Shown in pieces: positions 13,493-25,181 of a stretch of 64,000 nt of DNA. The position numbers and the translations under genes are program-made. The notes beneath the pieces are model-generated. The model saw only the letters and a list, made by a program, of their open reading frames with translations, did no database searches and was not told the DNA's origin. Where the stretch lies: assembly GCF_921293095.1 (NCBI RefSeq), contig NC_060254.1:63162069-63226068 (forward strand). The letters run 5' to 3'. The DNA is from Ischnura elegans (Eukaryota > Arthropoda > Insecta > Odonata > Coenagrionidae). The first letter of the stretch is position 1, and each line of letters starts with the position of its first letter.

Positions 13493-13916
13493 CAGTGGTG
13501 TAGCGTGGAATTTTGATGCCTGAGCCAGATGTGGCTGTTGATGCCTCCCCCCAAAAAAACTGTCATGGCAGTTGACCAAAGAATTAATTCTCCACATCCC
13601 ATTCCTTCATCTGGATGTAATAGTGAATTTTTAATGATGACAAACTTTTCTAAATTCGTTTTTGAGTTTCGATTTTTATTGTCAATGCTGTCAATTTTAT
13701 GATTACAGTTTTTCCGTGTTTTTAAGCACACTTTACCCTCTTTTCTTACCATGAATGTCTTATTTAATCATATCTATACTTCGATTTTGAATAATGATAG
13801 AGGAAAGATATATCATTGGGGTATATTTCTGTTAGAAAAAAAACTGCAAATTAATGCCCCTCTATGATGTGATGACCAGGTCAGGCCACCCCGTTACCCC
13901 TTATGCTACGCCACTG
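13493..13916. mobile_element. hAT-like MITE (424 bp)
   Basis: The left end is CAGTGGTGTAGCGTGG and the right end, inverted, is CAGTGGCGTAGCATAAGG. The flanking octamers are TTCCACCG and TTCCCCCA (6 of 8 match), the spacing expected of hAT. No transposase is encoded. Confidence 0.65.
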
Positions 13917-13924
13917 TTCCCCCA

Positions 13925-15579
13925 TCTCCTCTTGCCTTCAAAAATATCAAGTACATACGCATTTTTCTAGTGGCTTCACAGGTCCCTTCCAATGGTTTGT
14001 GCGTTGATTGTTGTTCCACCATCTCTAGGCAATATCATTATGTAACCAAAGCTGAATTCCTCAATGAAGAACCCTCGTTGTGATTCCTGAATGACATCTT
14101 AGTAACTTTCAATACGGAGCTTCAGATAATACATTGAAATCATCCATTTGCACTTCCCAAAAAGTGCTCATTTCAGCTAAAAAGAGCTCAAATAAAAGAG
14201 GAAGGAATTCTAAATTACTGCCCCCCCCACCCCCCCAGCCTTAATTCCTTGCTGTGCCCATGCCCCCACCCACCAAATTTGAGGTTACCTCAGGAGCAGA
14301 GGCATGGCACGTGAATCATTGCTCAGCATGGGGTGGGTGGTACACATCTACCCAGTTGCGGCTTGTGAGTACTCGCATCAAATGCTGGGGGGGTGGGGAG
14401 GGGGGCACACTACACCGGGAGGTCGAAATTTTAATATTTAGTGTATTTTAGTGAGTTTTTAAGGCAATCTAGGTATTTAATTTGTGATGCCATATGTTCC
14501 GTTTTTTCAACAAAAATACCTTGTTTTCCCAATAAAGCTTGATTAAAAAGACTATTAGATATACTTAATGTGGCGCCCCTGTGCGATTTACGGGCTCGCC
14601 AATAGAGGGACGAGGAGCACGACGTAAGGGGTGCAAAAAGGGGTTTTTCAGCTAGAGGTCTGGCAACCATTGTCGTGCATGCGTGCCGCCTGAGTGATTA
14701 TTGGCTGTGTTCATGTTTTTTTCGGAGTCACAATAAACTCCCGTTAAATTACATGGGTGCTTGGAGTCTTGTTATTGCTTAATCACCCATACTTCGAGTC
14801 TTACACTTACGCTTAAATATACTATTGGCATCAATCAATTTATGTACTTAATACATAATGGTTTTTTGACACTTCTTCATTTAGTTGTTGAATTCTTAAT
14901 CTGTACGCACGGTACGCACTATCTAATTGAACTCTTTGGTAAACTTTGCCTAACACGGTATACTCAATGTAAACATTAATATGTTTTCACTCAATTTATG
15001 TTTTTTGACTTTATCATTTATATGTTTTAAATCCGAGACACCATCCACCGTCCATGCACGGTCTGCAACTCCAATTACCAAACAAGGATATAAAAAAAAG
15101 ATTGTTTAACTTTGCACCCTCACAACCAATCAGCATTGTTGTACAACTTATTGGAAAATTTCCGAATAAAACTGTTTCGTGCTTTAGGGTGCTATCCAAA
15201 ATACGCTACATTCGCTACCAGATGCTACAGACAGCAGTGCTTCGGAGCACCGTTAGGACTTTAGACTGTGACTTAGGTCAGCGGAGGAGCGAGTCATTTT
15301 TTGGCGGAAATTCGAAGGGAGTGCAGTGAGGCGATTGAGAAATTACTCACTCTGCAGTTGTTGGACGCTTAATCTGGACGCCTTTTTTCAATAAAGGTGA
15401 CTCCGAAGTAGCGGAGTACGAGCAAATTGTAAATAGATGTAAGCTTCTCTTTATCTTTATGAAACTGTAACAACTCTTAATTAGTTTTTCAAATTATTTG
15501 CTCAAAAAAATATTTTCCTTGAAGAAATTAGCGATTTTTGTTTGTAGTGAGGGGGCAACTGCCCTCTCCTGCCCCTCAC
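13925..15579. other. Intergenic DNA with simple C/G-rich tracts
   Basis: Contains homopolymer-like C and G tracts near 14220 and 14390 and otherwise unclassified sequence. I cannot support a gene here. Parts of 14570-15420 look repeat-derived but no borders could be defined. Confidence 0.4.
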
Positions 15580-15588
15580 CAGGGGCGC

Positions 15589-15660
15589 AGCCAGGAATTA
15601 AGGCTTTGGGGTGTTTAGGTGCAACTACCCAGCCGGCACAATGTTTTAAATAGAACCAAA
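15589..15660 (+). repeat. Left fragment of a hAT-like MITE family
   Basis: CAGGGGCGCAGCCAGGAATT followed by TAAGG and TTTAGGTGC matches the left end at 32445. The opposite end of the same family is seen near 26338 as CGCTGCGCCACTG. Only a fragment is present. Confidence 0.5.
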
Positions 15661-16226
15661 ATATACGTATAATTTCCGTATAAAACGGAGAAATCATATA
15701 TGTTAAGAGAAATCATATACGTATATCTTAGAGAAAAGTTAGAGAAAAACTAGAGAAATCCAAGAGAAAGATTTCCTAAATACAAGAGAAATCATTTCTC
15801 TAGAAGAATGGGGCGCCGCATAGCGGCCATACAGGGAACTAACGGCGAATTTTTGGGCTCGTCAACGCCATCTAGCGGCCACAACCCGTACCACGGCTAA
15901 TTCAAATCCCGCTTTTCATGAAAATTCATTGCATAACATCAGTCTGCTACTCAATTTCACAAATTAACTCCCATACAAATGAAACTAGATTATGTAGTGT
16001 AATAACACCAGATTAAAATGAAATTAACTCCCACACCAAGAAATCTAGTAGTTTGCTCTGTTAAATAATACCAACCAGAAAATTAGCTGCAGCAATAGAC
16101 TTGTACAGGAATTTACAGACCAACAATTCGATCATATCCCCATCGCTTACTCGTAACATGATAAGGATTCGTCACATTGGGATATTTAAACACAAAATAA
16201 TTTCATAAGTCAGTAATAAATTGTAT

Positions 16227-19200
16227 TTATTGACACACATCTGTGACATTGTAAGGCAATTTTTGTACTCCAGTCCGTGCTCTTGCAAGGCGGAACCATT
16301 CGCCAATACTCCTGCCAACACCAAGGAGTTCCAATTGGGCCCCAGAGTCCCCCTTCGTTTTCAGCACATCTGAAAAAAGGAAGACATTAGCTACTGAATA
16401 TTTCAAGGTAATTAGCAATGCATACAATTCATAACAAATAATATCACTTACCGTAAACCAAATTCAACAACGAGGGGAAGCAGCTCTCGAATGAAACCTT
16501 TTTGGGATTCCTCCCCTTCATGCAGAACTGCATACCCAGGCTGTTAGCAAACAGCAGAGACATAATATCATTCACTGTCCTGTTCACTGCTGTTTGCATG
16601 AATTTTTCAGTGAGATTCCTAAATAGCACGTTTGATGACCTCTCACGCAGGTACTGCACCTAAAATGAAGATATTTCATCATCTTGCAAACCAAGCTACA
16701 GAGAAAATCACAAAAAAACATTTGTATGGCTAAAAATTTCATACCATGAACCTCCTATAAATGCTATTTGAGCATATTTCTTTGTCGAATTCTGTCACCT
16801 CCTGAATAGTCTCCATGGGGAGACTATGCAACAATTCTCCCTCTCCTTCATCCCCCTTACTTGCGATTTGAAGGGAGTCTATTTGTAATCTCAGGGCATT
16901 AATGGCCTCCTTCACCTCCTCAGTTCCCTGTGATATCTGCGCTCTCAACTCCCTCCTGAAGGCATTTCGCATCTCCCTTTTTAAATCTTCTAAGGACTCT
17001 CTGATGAATTCCTTCATTTCTAATTCATGAAAAATACAATGAGAACATATTGAGTATTTCGTTGTTCACTCAACAACGACAAGTGATAAAGATACCTATG
17101 TGCATGAATGGTCAAAAGAGTTGGCCTAAACTTCCACAAGTATAAGTTTAAAAATGGGTAAATACTAATTTCTATCATTCATATATACATACATAAAATA
17201 ATGTCAGCTTTTAGAAATCACATTGGCTAGTACGTTTATAACTCTAGAATGGCTGTACCAATTTTTATTTTTGTTTTTTTTTTAAATTCATCTCTGCCCG
17301 GGATAGCAGAATAAACACTAAAAAATAGTGAAAGAAAAAATAAGTTTTATAAAAATTTTTAATGTGAAAAGTTCGCCTTGCTGCGTCACTGCTTAGCTAC
17401 GCTGTTTTTATTTTTACTTCATCCACTTCATCTTGCACCTGATACAAAACAAGAACTATTTTAGTAGATTGTGCTTGACTGAAATGGTTAATACTGAATG
17501 CGTAGGACACACTGAGGTGCGTTTAAACATGAAGCACGTTTAAGTAGTACATTGCTTCTAAACAGTTACAATAACTGGCTTCCTAGAGGCATTTATTACC
17601 AGATTTTCAGCATCAGTGAAGCATCAGCTTTGCGGCATGTTAACTTGTGCCGTGAGTTTAGATAATCATGGATTACAGAAAATTAGAGAGACTTCAATAC
17701 CTGGAGAAGGCGGATTACTTATCATGTCATCCCTGTCGATATTCATATGAGCCATGCCTGGCCTCCTCACAGGGTTTTTGGTGACTACCTTGGCGGATGA
17801 TTTTATACTTGCCCTGCAAGCCTGAGCATCTACAAAGGAATATAAATGTTTATATAATCATGGATTACAAAAAAAACACTTACATATAGAATATTAGAGA
17901 CACTTCCATACCTGGAGAAGGCGGATTACTTATTATGTCATCCCTGTTGATATTCAAATGAGCCACGCCTGGCCTCCTAACAGGGTTTTTGGTGACTACC
18001 TTGGCGGATGATTTTATGCTTGCCCTGCAAGCCTGAGCATCTAGAAAGGAATATCAATGTTTAGATAATCACGGATTACAAAAAAACACTAACATATAGA
18101 AAATTAGAGAGACTTCAATACCTGGAGAAGGCGGATTACTTATTATGTCATCCCTGTCGATATTCATATGAGCCACGCCTGGCCCCCTCACAGGGTTTTT
18201 GGTGACTACCTTGGCGGATGATGTTATGCTTGCCCTGCAAGCCTGAGCATCTACAAAGGAATATCAATGTTTATATAATCATGGATTACAAAAAACACTA
18301 ACAAATAGAAAATTCGAGACACTTCCATACCTGGAGAAGGCGGATTACTTATTATGTCATCCCTGTCGATATTCATATGAGCCACGCCCGGCCTCCTCAC
18401 AGGGTTTTTGGTGACTACCTTGGCGGATGATTTTATGCTTGCCCTGCAAGCCTGAGCATCTACAAAGGAATATAAATGTTTATATAATCATGGATTACAA
18501 AAAACACTTACATATAGAAAATTAGAGAGACTTCAATACCTGGAGAAGGCGGATTTCTTATTATGTCATCCCTGTCGATATTCATATGAGCCACGCCTGG
18601 CCCCCTCACAGGGTTTTTGGTGACTACCTTGGCGGATGATGTTATGCTTGCCCTGCAAGCCTGAGCATCTACAAAGGAATATCAATGTGTATATAATCAT
18701 GGATTACAAAAAACACTAACAAATAGAAAATTCGAGACACTTCAATACCTGGAGAAGGCGGATAACTTATTATGTCATCCCTGTTGATATTCAAATGAGC
18801 CGCGCCTGGCCTCCTCACAGGGTTTTTGGTGACTACCTTGGCAGATGATTTTATGCTTGCCCTGCAAGCCTGAGCATCTAGAAAGGAATATCAATGTTTA
18901 GATAATCATGGATTACAAAAAACACTAACAAATAGAAAATTAGAGACACTTCCATACCTGGAGAAGGCAGATTACTTATTATGTCATCCCTGTCGATATT
19001 CATATGAGCCGCGCCTGGCCTCCTCACAGGGTTTTTGGTGACTACCTTGGCAGATGATTTTATGCTTGCCCTGCAAGCCTGAGCATCTAGAAAGGAATAT
19101 CAATGTTTAGATAATCATGGATTACAAAAAACACTAACAAATAGAAAATTAGAGACACTTCCATACCTGGAGAAGGCAGATTACTTATTATGTCATCCCT

Positions 19201-20934
19201 GTCGATATTCATATGAGCCACGCCTGGCCTCCTCACAGGGTTTTTGGTGACTACCTTGGCGGATGATGTTATGCTTGCCCTGCAAGCCTGAGCATCTACA
19301 AAGGAATATCAATGTGTATATAATCATGGATTACAAAAAACACTAACAAATAGAAAATTCGAGACACTTCAATACCTGGAGAAGGCGGATAACTTATTAT
19401 GTCATCCCTGTTGATATTCAAATGAGCCGCGCCTGGCCTCCTCACAGGGTTTTTGGTGACTACCTTGGCAGATGATTTTATGCTTGCCCTGCAAGCCTGA
19501 GCATCTAGAAAGGAATATCAATGTTTAGATAATCATGGATTACAAAAAACACTAACAAATAGAAAATTAGAGACACTTCCATACCTGGAGAAGGCAGATT
19601 ACTTATTATGTCATCCCTGTCGATATTCATATGAGCCACGCCTGGCCTCCTCACAGGGTTTTTGGTGACTACCTTGGCGGATGATTTTATGCTTGCCCTG
19701 CAAGCCTGAGCATCTACAAAGGAATATAAATGTTTATATAATCATGGATTACAAAAAACACTTACATATAGAAAATTAGAGAGACTTCAATACCTGGAGA
19801 AGGCGGATTACTTATTATGTCATCCCTGTCGATATTCATATGAGCCACGCCTGGCCCCCTCACAGGGTTTTTGGTGACTACCTTGGCGGATGATGTTATG
19901 CTTGCCCTGCAAGCCTGAGCATCTACAAAGGAATATCAATGTTTATATAATCATGGATTACAAAAAACACTAACAAATAGAAAATTCGAGACACTTCCAT
20001 ACCTGGAGAAGGCGGATTACTTATTATGTCATCCCTGTCGATATTCATATGAGCCACGCCCGGCCCCCTCACAGGGTTTTTGGTGACTACCTTGGCGGAT
20101 GATTTTATGCTTGCCCTGCAAGCCTGAGCATCTAGAAAGGAATATCAATGTTTAGATAATCATGGATTACAAAAAACACTTACATATAGAAAATTAGAGA
20201 CACTTCCATACCTGGAGAAGGCGGATTACTTATTATGTCATCCCTGTTGATATTCAAATGAGCTACGCCTGGCCTCCTCACAGGGTTTTTGGTGACTACC
20301 TTGGCGGATGATTTTATGCTTGCCCTGCAAGCCTGAGCATCTAGAAAGGAATATCAATGTTTAGATGATCATGGATTACAAAAAACACTAACAAATAGAA
20401 AATTATAGAGGCAACAATACCTGGAGGAGAAGGCGGATTACTTATTATGTCATCGCTGTCCATGAACTCTGACTCAGACTGTGGCTCGTTAGGGTATCTA
20501 ATATCTTTAGCAACCCTCTTTCTTTTTCCTCCTGTGCTAGGAAGGGTAGCCACAAAAGTTTCTAGGTCTGTGTCTTCACAATCTGCTACTTTCACCTCTA
20601 ATTGTGTAGCACCAATTATATCATCTGAAATGATAGATGTTGGGATGATATATACAAAGAATAGCTCACAAGTAATCTTATCATTTCATCAAGAAATTCA
20701 CAAACACTAACCAAATGGAGATGTGACATATCTACAAAGAAGCATGTCCCATGACTCAGCTGGTTCCTGCTCCTTTCTTATAAATCTTTGGACCAGAGCA
20801 GGAGGACATTCATTGGGTGGATACAAGACAAACTGAAGTTCAGCTTGCCTTGTAAGCCAGCATAGTGGTACCGTTTGCACAGTAATTCCCTCATACCCTC
20901 GGTGAGGAAAGAATTCCACAACCACCCACGGCAT
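16227..20934 (-). CDS. Transposon-borne DUF4806-like protein with 13 repeated 43-residue exons
   Basis: Read on the minus strand: exon 20934-20712 (starts MPWVVVEFFPHRGYEG), exon 20624-20421, thirteen repeat exons between 20340 and 17701, then 17019-16745, 16659-16452 and 16369-16227 (stop). Phases match throughout and give about 909 residues if all exons are used. The N-terminus (WVVVEF, then VPLCWLTRQ and LYPPNE) fits the start of insect DUF4806 proteins. The C-terminus has a charged helix (KEFIRESLEDLKREMRNAF), then LPMETIQEVTEFD and LGMQFCMKGRNPKKVSFES, which fits DUF4806. A poly(A) signal (AATAAA, minus) lies just downstream at about 16.22 kb. The gene lies directly downstream of the transposase on the same strand, so I take it as the accessory gene of one element. 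Its biochemical role is unknown. Confidence 0.75.
17701..20340 (-). repeat. Tandem array of 13 exon-intron units (about 209 bp each)
   Basis: Plus-strand exon starts are 17701, 17912, 18122, 18331, 18540, 18749, 18958, 19167, 19376, 19585, 19794, 20003 and 20212, each exon 129 bp, period 211, 210, then 209. Every copy has a donor GTATTGAAG or GTATGGAAG, an acceptor TTCCTTTGTAG or TTCCTTTCTAG, phase 1 on both sides, and no stop. Each encodes 43 residues with the core KVVTKNPVRRPG and end DDIISNPPSP. The following long exon (20421-20624) ends in the same DDIISNPPSP and looks like the source. Copies differ by a few substitutions only. Confidence 0.93.
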
Positions 20935-21040
20935 TCTGAAATGACAAAAACCAAATTAATATTATCATAAAAATCACTTAGCTACTGACAACCTTATACT
21001 TACAGCCAAACATAATACAACTTACAATTTATAATACCAT

Positions 21041-23083
21041 TTAACTGTGTAGAATTTCAGCAACATAATATTGGGATGGAGATGAAGAAGATGGAATCAG
21101 CATTGCTTTTCCTCGGACATCGGCAAAATTCCATAATTGACTACCAAGTAAATTACTGGCCACATATATCCCTATATTACAAGAGGGTGCCGGACAATCA
21201 TAAGACAGGGTAACCTTTTCAAAAGCTTTGCCTACTACACAAATGTCCCCATTTCCTGCTGCAATAACATCCACAATGACTATATGCCCACTTTTCATTA
21301 TAATGCAGTTGTTTGGAGCTTTATCGGAGATAACTGCATTCTTGAGAGGATATTGGGAATACTGAGGACCTTCCAGTCCAAATGGCAATTTTCTCAGAAT
21401 CCCCATACACTCCCGAGTCTTGGATGTGGGATGCACACACTGAGAAAAGAATGACTGTTCATGCAGTCGCCGTACTATTTGAGGCAACGGAAGGTTTGGT
21501 TTTCTCACAAGACGTTTTATTTGAGAGAGCTGATTCTCAAATTTGAAGGCACTGAACCTATCTAAGGGTCCATGAACCTTACAATCATCTGCTAAGTGGA
21601 TAAGGCCATGTACATTATACGATAAGCCTTCCTTTCCATAAAGAACTTCAAATTTCCTTACAAAGTACTGCAACAATGCCTTTGCATATTCTAAGTTATT
21701 TGAGTAATCAGCTGAGATAAGAGCTCGAATGGCATAATGCAGAGCCAGAAAGTGCTTGAATGCTGACGATGAAAGAATTCCTTCAAGCAAATATGGACCT
21801 GTGTACACTAGGAATAGCCTCAATTCTGTTGCCTTCCACCTCATGACATCTTGCATTATCCGGGGTTTTCTTGCAAATTCAAAGGGTATATGCCTGACAA
21901 TGGTTAGAATACGCTCATTCACTAATGTCACTTTTCTGGCATGCATCCTAACGTTGAGGCTACCCTTCACCCAAGCCACAAGCAGCTTCTTCATCACTCC
22001 AAGACAGACGAGGTGCATGTACTCATAAGGGAATTGCGTGACCATTTTTGTATCAGGAATATTCAACAAGGGTGAATTGCCAATATGGTGATCTTCATCC
22101 TCCATGCGCGAGAAGCTTTCATCAGTCCTTAATTGAGCATTCATGTCATCAAAAACCACTCTCCTGTTACAATATTCACCTTCCACAGTACATTTTCCAC
22201 ATCCAAAGTACCCTGAGTGAGATTTTATCTGAGCTATGTAGGCACGTGCAGGAGCATCACAGACATAGCAAGTTACAATCACAGGGATGGCCAGGCCATT
22301 AAACTCCACACCCTCCATTTTCAGTCTTGTCATTTCTTCCACATACTCAGCTAAATATTCGGAACATGATTTTGGCTTTTCATTCCCATGATACACACCC
22401 ACAACAAAGGGTGGAATGGAAGGAAAATCTTCTAGGCTCATTAATATGGGCCATACCTGACTGTTTGAACTTTTACTTAGAGGAAGCCCATCAATATTAC
22501 ATTGCAACTTTATTGCACCTGCGTCCAGGATGGAGGGGTTATCTTTCATTAAAGATAGTATCACTTTCTCAATGCCTATATGACAATAAGACCCACCAGC
22601 AATATTTTTTACATTAATTGCACGAGGGGTCTTCAGTAGAGTTCTCGAGTCAGCGGGAACATTCTTGAAACAATGGTGTCCTCTGAGAATACTGAGAATT
22701 TCATTAATTTTAGTAACAGATACACCTTTACTAGCCCATTTAGTTAGCTTCAGGAGGAAATCAACATCACCCTCAGCATTATCTGTCTCGGAAGCATCTG
22801 AGTCAGAGAGATCAGATTCAGACATGTCCGTTTCAGAATCCTCAGCTTCAGAGAAAGTATCAGTACCAGAACCAGGCACACTTTCATTATCCGAGGCAAT
22901 TTCATGATCATCCTCCGGTAAAATATCCATGGGATGAACCTGATGTAAATCATCTTGATGCTCATGAATAACATTTACCATGCCAGGTAAATGGTCTTCT
23001 GCAATAGCATTAGCTTCGGTTGCTCTAAGCTGACGCCTACGCCTCTTACTCAAAGTTACCAAAAGATGCCTTCTGTTTATCAT
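21041..23083 (-). CDS. CACTA/EnSpm-like (Tnp2-type) DDE transposase, apparently intact
   Basis: A single 680-residue open frame. Residues 1-60 are basic then acidic, 73-104 are Ser/Asp/Glu-rich. The core has the animal EnSpm-like pattern: CNIDGLPLS with a candidate catalytic Asp at about 198, YVCDAPARAYI with Asp at about 276, a zinc-binding-like HSGYFGCGKCTVEGEYC segment, the FPYEYMHLVCLGVMKKLL block, and FENQLSQIKRLVR with a candidate catalytic Glu at about 516. These would move the element by cut and paste. Absence of stops over 2 kb and preserved motifs suggest recent or current activity. The start ATG is the first in frame after a stretch with stops. It may have 5' untranslated exons, one ending at a donor near 24795. 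Confidence 0.82.
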   Translation of the reverse strand: MINRRHLLVTLSKRRRRQLRATEANAIAEDHLPGMVNVIHEHQDDLHQVHPMDILPEDDHEIASDNESVPGSGTDTFSEAEDSETDMSESDLSDSDASETDNAEGDVDFLLKLTKWASKGVSVTKINEILSILRGHHCFKNVPADSRTLLKTPRAINVKNIAGGSYCHIGIEKVILSLMKDNPSILDAGAIKLQCNIDGLPLSKSSNSQVWPILMSLEDFPSIPPFVVGVYHGNEKPKSCSEYLAEYVEEMTRLKMEGVEFNGLAIPVIVTCYVCDAPARAYIAQIKSHSGYFGCGKCTVEGEYCNRRVVFDDMNAQLRTDESFSRMEDEDHHIGNSPLLNIPDTKMVTQFPYEYMHLVCLGVMKKLLVAWVKGSLNVRMHARKVTLVNERILTIVRHIPFEFARKPRIMQDVMRWKATELRLFLVYTGPYLLEGILSSSAFKHFLALHYAIRALISADYSNNLEYAKALLQYFVRKFEVLYGKEGLSYNVHGLIHLADDCKVHGPLDRFSAFKFENQLSQIKRLVRKPNLPLPQIVRRLHEQSFFSQCVHPTSKTRECMGILRKLPFGLEGPQYSQYPLKNAVISDKAPNNCIIMKSGHIVIVDVIAAGNGDICVVGKAFEKVTLSYDCPAPSCNIGIYVASNLLGSQLWNFADVRGKAMLIPSSSSPSQYYVAEILHS

Positions 23084-23875
23084 TTCAGATAAGCAGAATA
23101 CAGAGATATATAAAGCCAGTAAAATACCTAATTTGACCCTCTGTTGCAGATCAGCCTAACAATAAAAAAAAGCCAATTTTTTAATCGACATTTCATAAGG
23201 ATTGTAAGCAAATTTATCTGTATATAAAAATAATACAGGTAGTATACTTATTTTAGTGATCTGGAAGGAAGAGTTTGAATGTCGCGTTTTTCCTATTACT
23301 TCAGTATTGAGACCAGTATAGCATTCTTTTGCATTTTATATCAAATTTCTGCAAATACACATCATAACAGTTTTAACAGGAATAAGTTCATATTTGTGAG
23401 GCATATCTACTAAATCAAAAGAATTACATATTAATTAATTAATGATGATAAGGAACTATGAAAACTGACTGTGCATCAAATATCACCGGTAATTACTGCT
23501 CTAAACTGAACGGAGAGGACTTCAAGCTAGTTTTCAGCGCACTGGCAGAAGATGATTGGGATAGCAAAGGAAGAATAAGCAACTAATTGGGGGTTCAATA
23601 ATCGTTATAACTTCATACATGAACTAATTTATATTGCTCATCCCCATAGCTAATAAAATTGTTTTTACTTCCGCATCCACAGTTTAACTGCAATACTGAG
23701 GAAAGACTAGACGGGGCTAGTAGGAATGCTTCAGCAATGGTGAGGGACAATAGGCTCGATAGTCACGGTTATGGCCAGTGCTTACTTTCTAGCAAATAAG
23801 GTTAGAGAACACATTATACATATGATTATCAGGTACAAGCCCCTGACTACACCTCAGATTTTGCAATAGTTGAAA

Positions 23876-24760
23876 TAAATTCCGGCATTATATTTTTTCA
23901 TTGCAATAACGGCACATTTAAATAATAGAGATAGGCATTGCAATACAATGCAAAACAATTTAGCAGCGAATAAAGATTGGGTTTTGGATAGAGTATGACA
24001 AAACGATAATTTATCCCTTAAGCACCGATCCCGACATTGTATATTTGCATTGAAATAACGGCACAACCAAAATTATTGAGATGTGCAATACCAATATAAA
24101 CTTAAATATTTAAGCAGCGATAATTTGCCACGGAGCACTAATACCGGCATTAAAATTTTAGATTGTGTTAACGGCACAACATTAATTAACGAGATATGCA
24201 TTACCGATATAAACCAAATAAATGTATCAACGAATGAAATGCTATTGCTTTAAGGGAGAGTACATTGACACGACATTGTATCACAAAGCACTGATTCCGA
24301 CATTATATTTTTGCATTAAAATTAACCGCACATCATGATTTACAGAGATATGTATCACAAAGACAACCAAATAAATGTATCCGCGAGCAAACTAAGGGAG
24401 AGAACATGAACACGATATTTAAATACACAGCGCTCTGATTCCGGCATTATATTTTCGAATTGAATTAACGGCAAACATGAAGTAAAGAGATATGCCTCAC
24501 CAATATAATCCAAATCGAATTGGCAGCAAATAAAATGCAATTGTTTTAAGGGAGAGTTGAGACGACATTGTAGCACACAGCGCCGATTCCGGCATATCTT
24601 TTTTGCATCGAATTAACGCCACAACATAAATTAAAGAGATTAGCATTACCAATATAAACCAAAACGATTTAGCATCGAATTAAATGCAGTTGCTTTACGG
24701 GAGAGTACATTAATACGATATTTATCACATGGCGTGCTCAGCTATACCACGTGAGTACTT
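23876..24760. repeat. Degenerate tandem repeats upstream of the transposase
   Basis: The phrase CATTATATTTTT..GCATTGAATTAACGG and the following AGAGATATGCATTACC AATATAAACC recur about six times (near 23884, 24032, 24152, 24299, 24443 and 24592), spaced about 120-150 bases. They are diverged from one another. Arrays like this near the ends of CACTA-type elements often bind element proteins; that function is inferred here. Confidence 0.6.
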
Positions 24761-25166
24761 CATGCACAAGTTAAGATAATAGAAATTAAGTTACCTTCGA
24801 GAATCCTTGTTTAACGACGATTACACTTCCTTCGGTACAGCGTGTGAAGAAATATTCTTCTGATGAGGCGAGATGGCCGTGGATTCTCACCGATTACCTT
24901 CTACTTCACAGCGTTGAGTATTCACGCGCACAGGATGTGCTCATGCACCGGCGTGGTGAAATAGATGGAATGAAATGGCGATGACGAAAAATGAATTGAT
25001 GAATGGAAGATATGATTCCACAATGAAATGAGCGAAAGATGGAAAATGAAAGATGCGATAATAACGTTGACTGTGCAAAGCACGGAAATCACTCTCGAGG
25101 AACGCAGGAGAAGGCAAGCCAAGCACCAGGTTGAACACGAAGTCACCGAGGATGAGCGAAGTTGAG

Positions 25167-25181
25167 GAATATATAGAACTA
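25167..25181 (-). promoter_or_regulatory. TATA-like promoter of the transposon genes
   Basis: On the minus strand the sequence reads AGTTCTATATATTCC. It lies upstream of a GC-richer stretch with a candidate 5' exon that ends at a GTAACTT donor near 24794. Direction fits the transposase. Confidence 0.4.

Noticed and set aside
14570-15420. Possible solo LTR
   Set aside because: A GGCGCCC string and AATAAA-like motifs suggested an LTR region, but there are no matching ends, no target duplication and no internal coding remains, so I do not call it.
17701-20340. Regular 209-bp repeats as a CRISPR array or plain satellite
   Set aside because: Units are far too long for CRISPR and there are no variable spacers. 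Every unit holds an open exon with splice sites in the frame of the flanking exons, so it is better read as an exon array.
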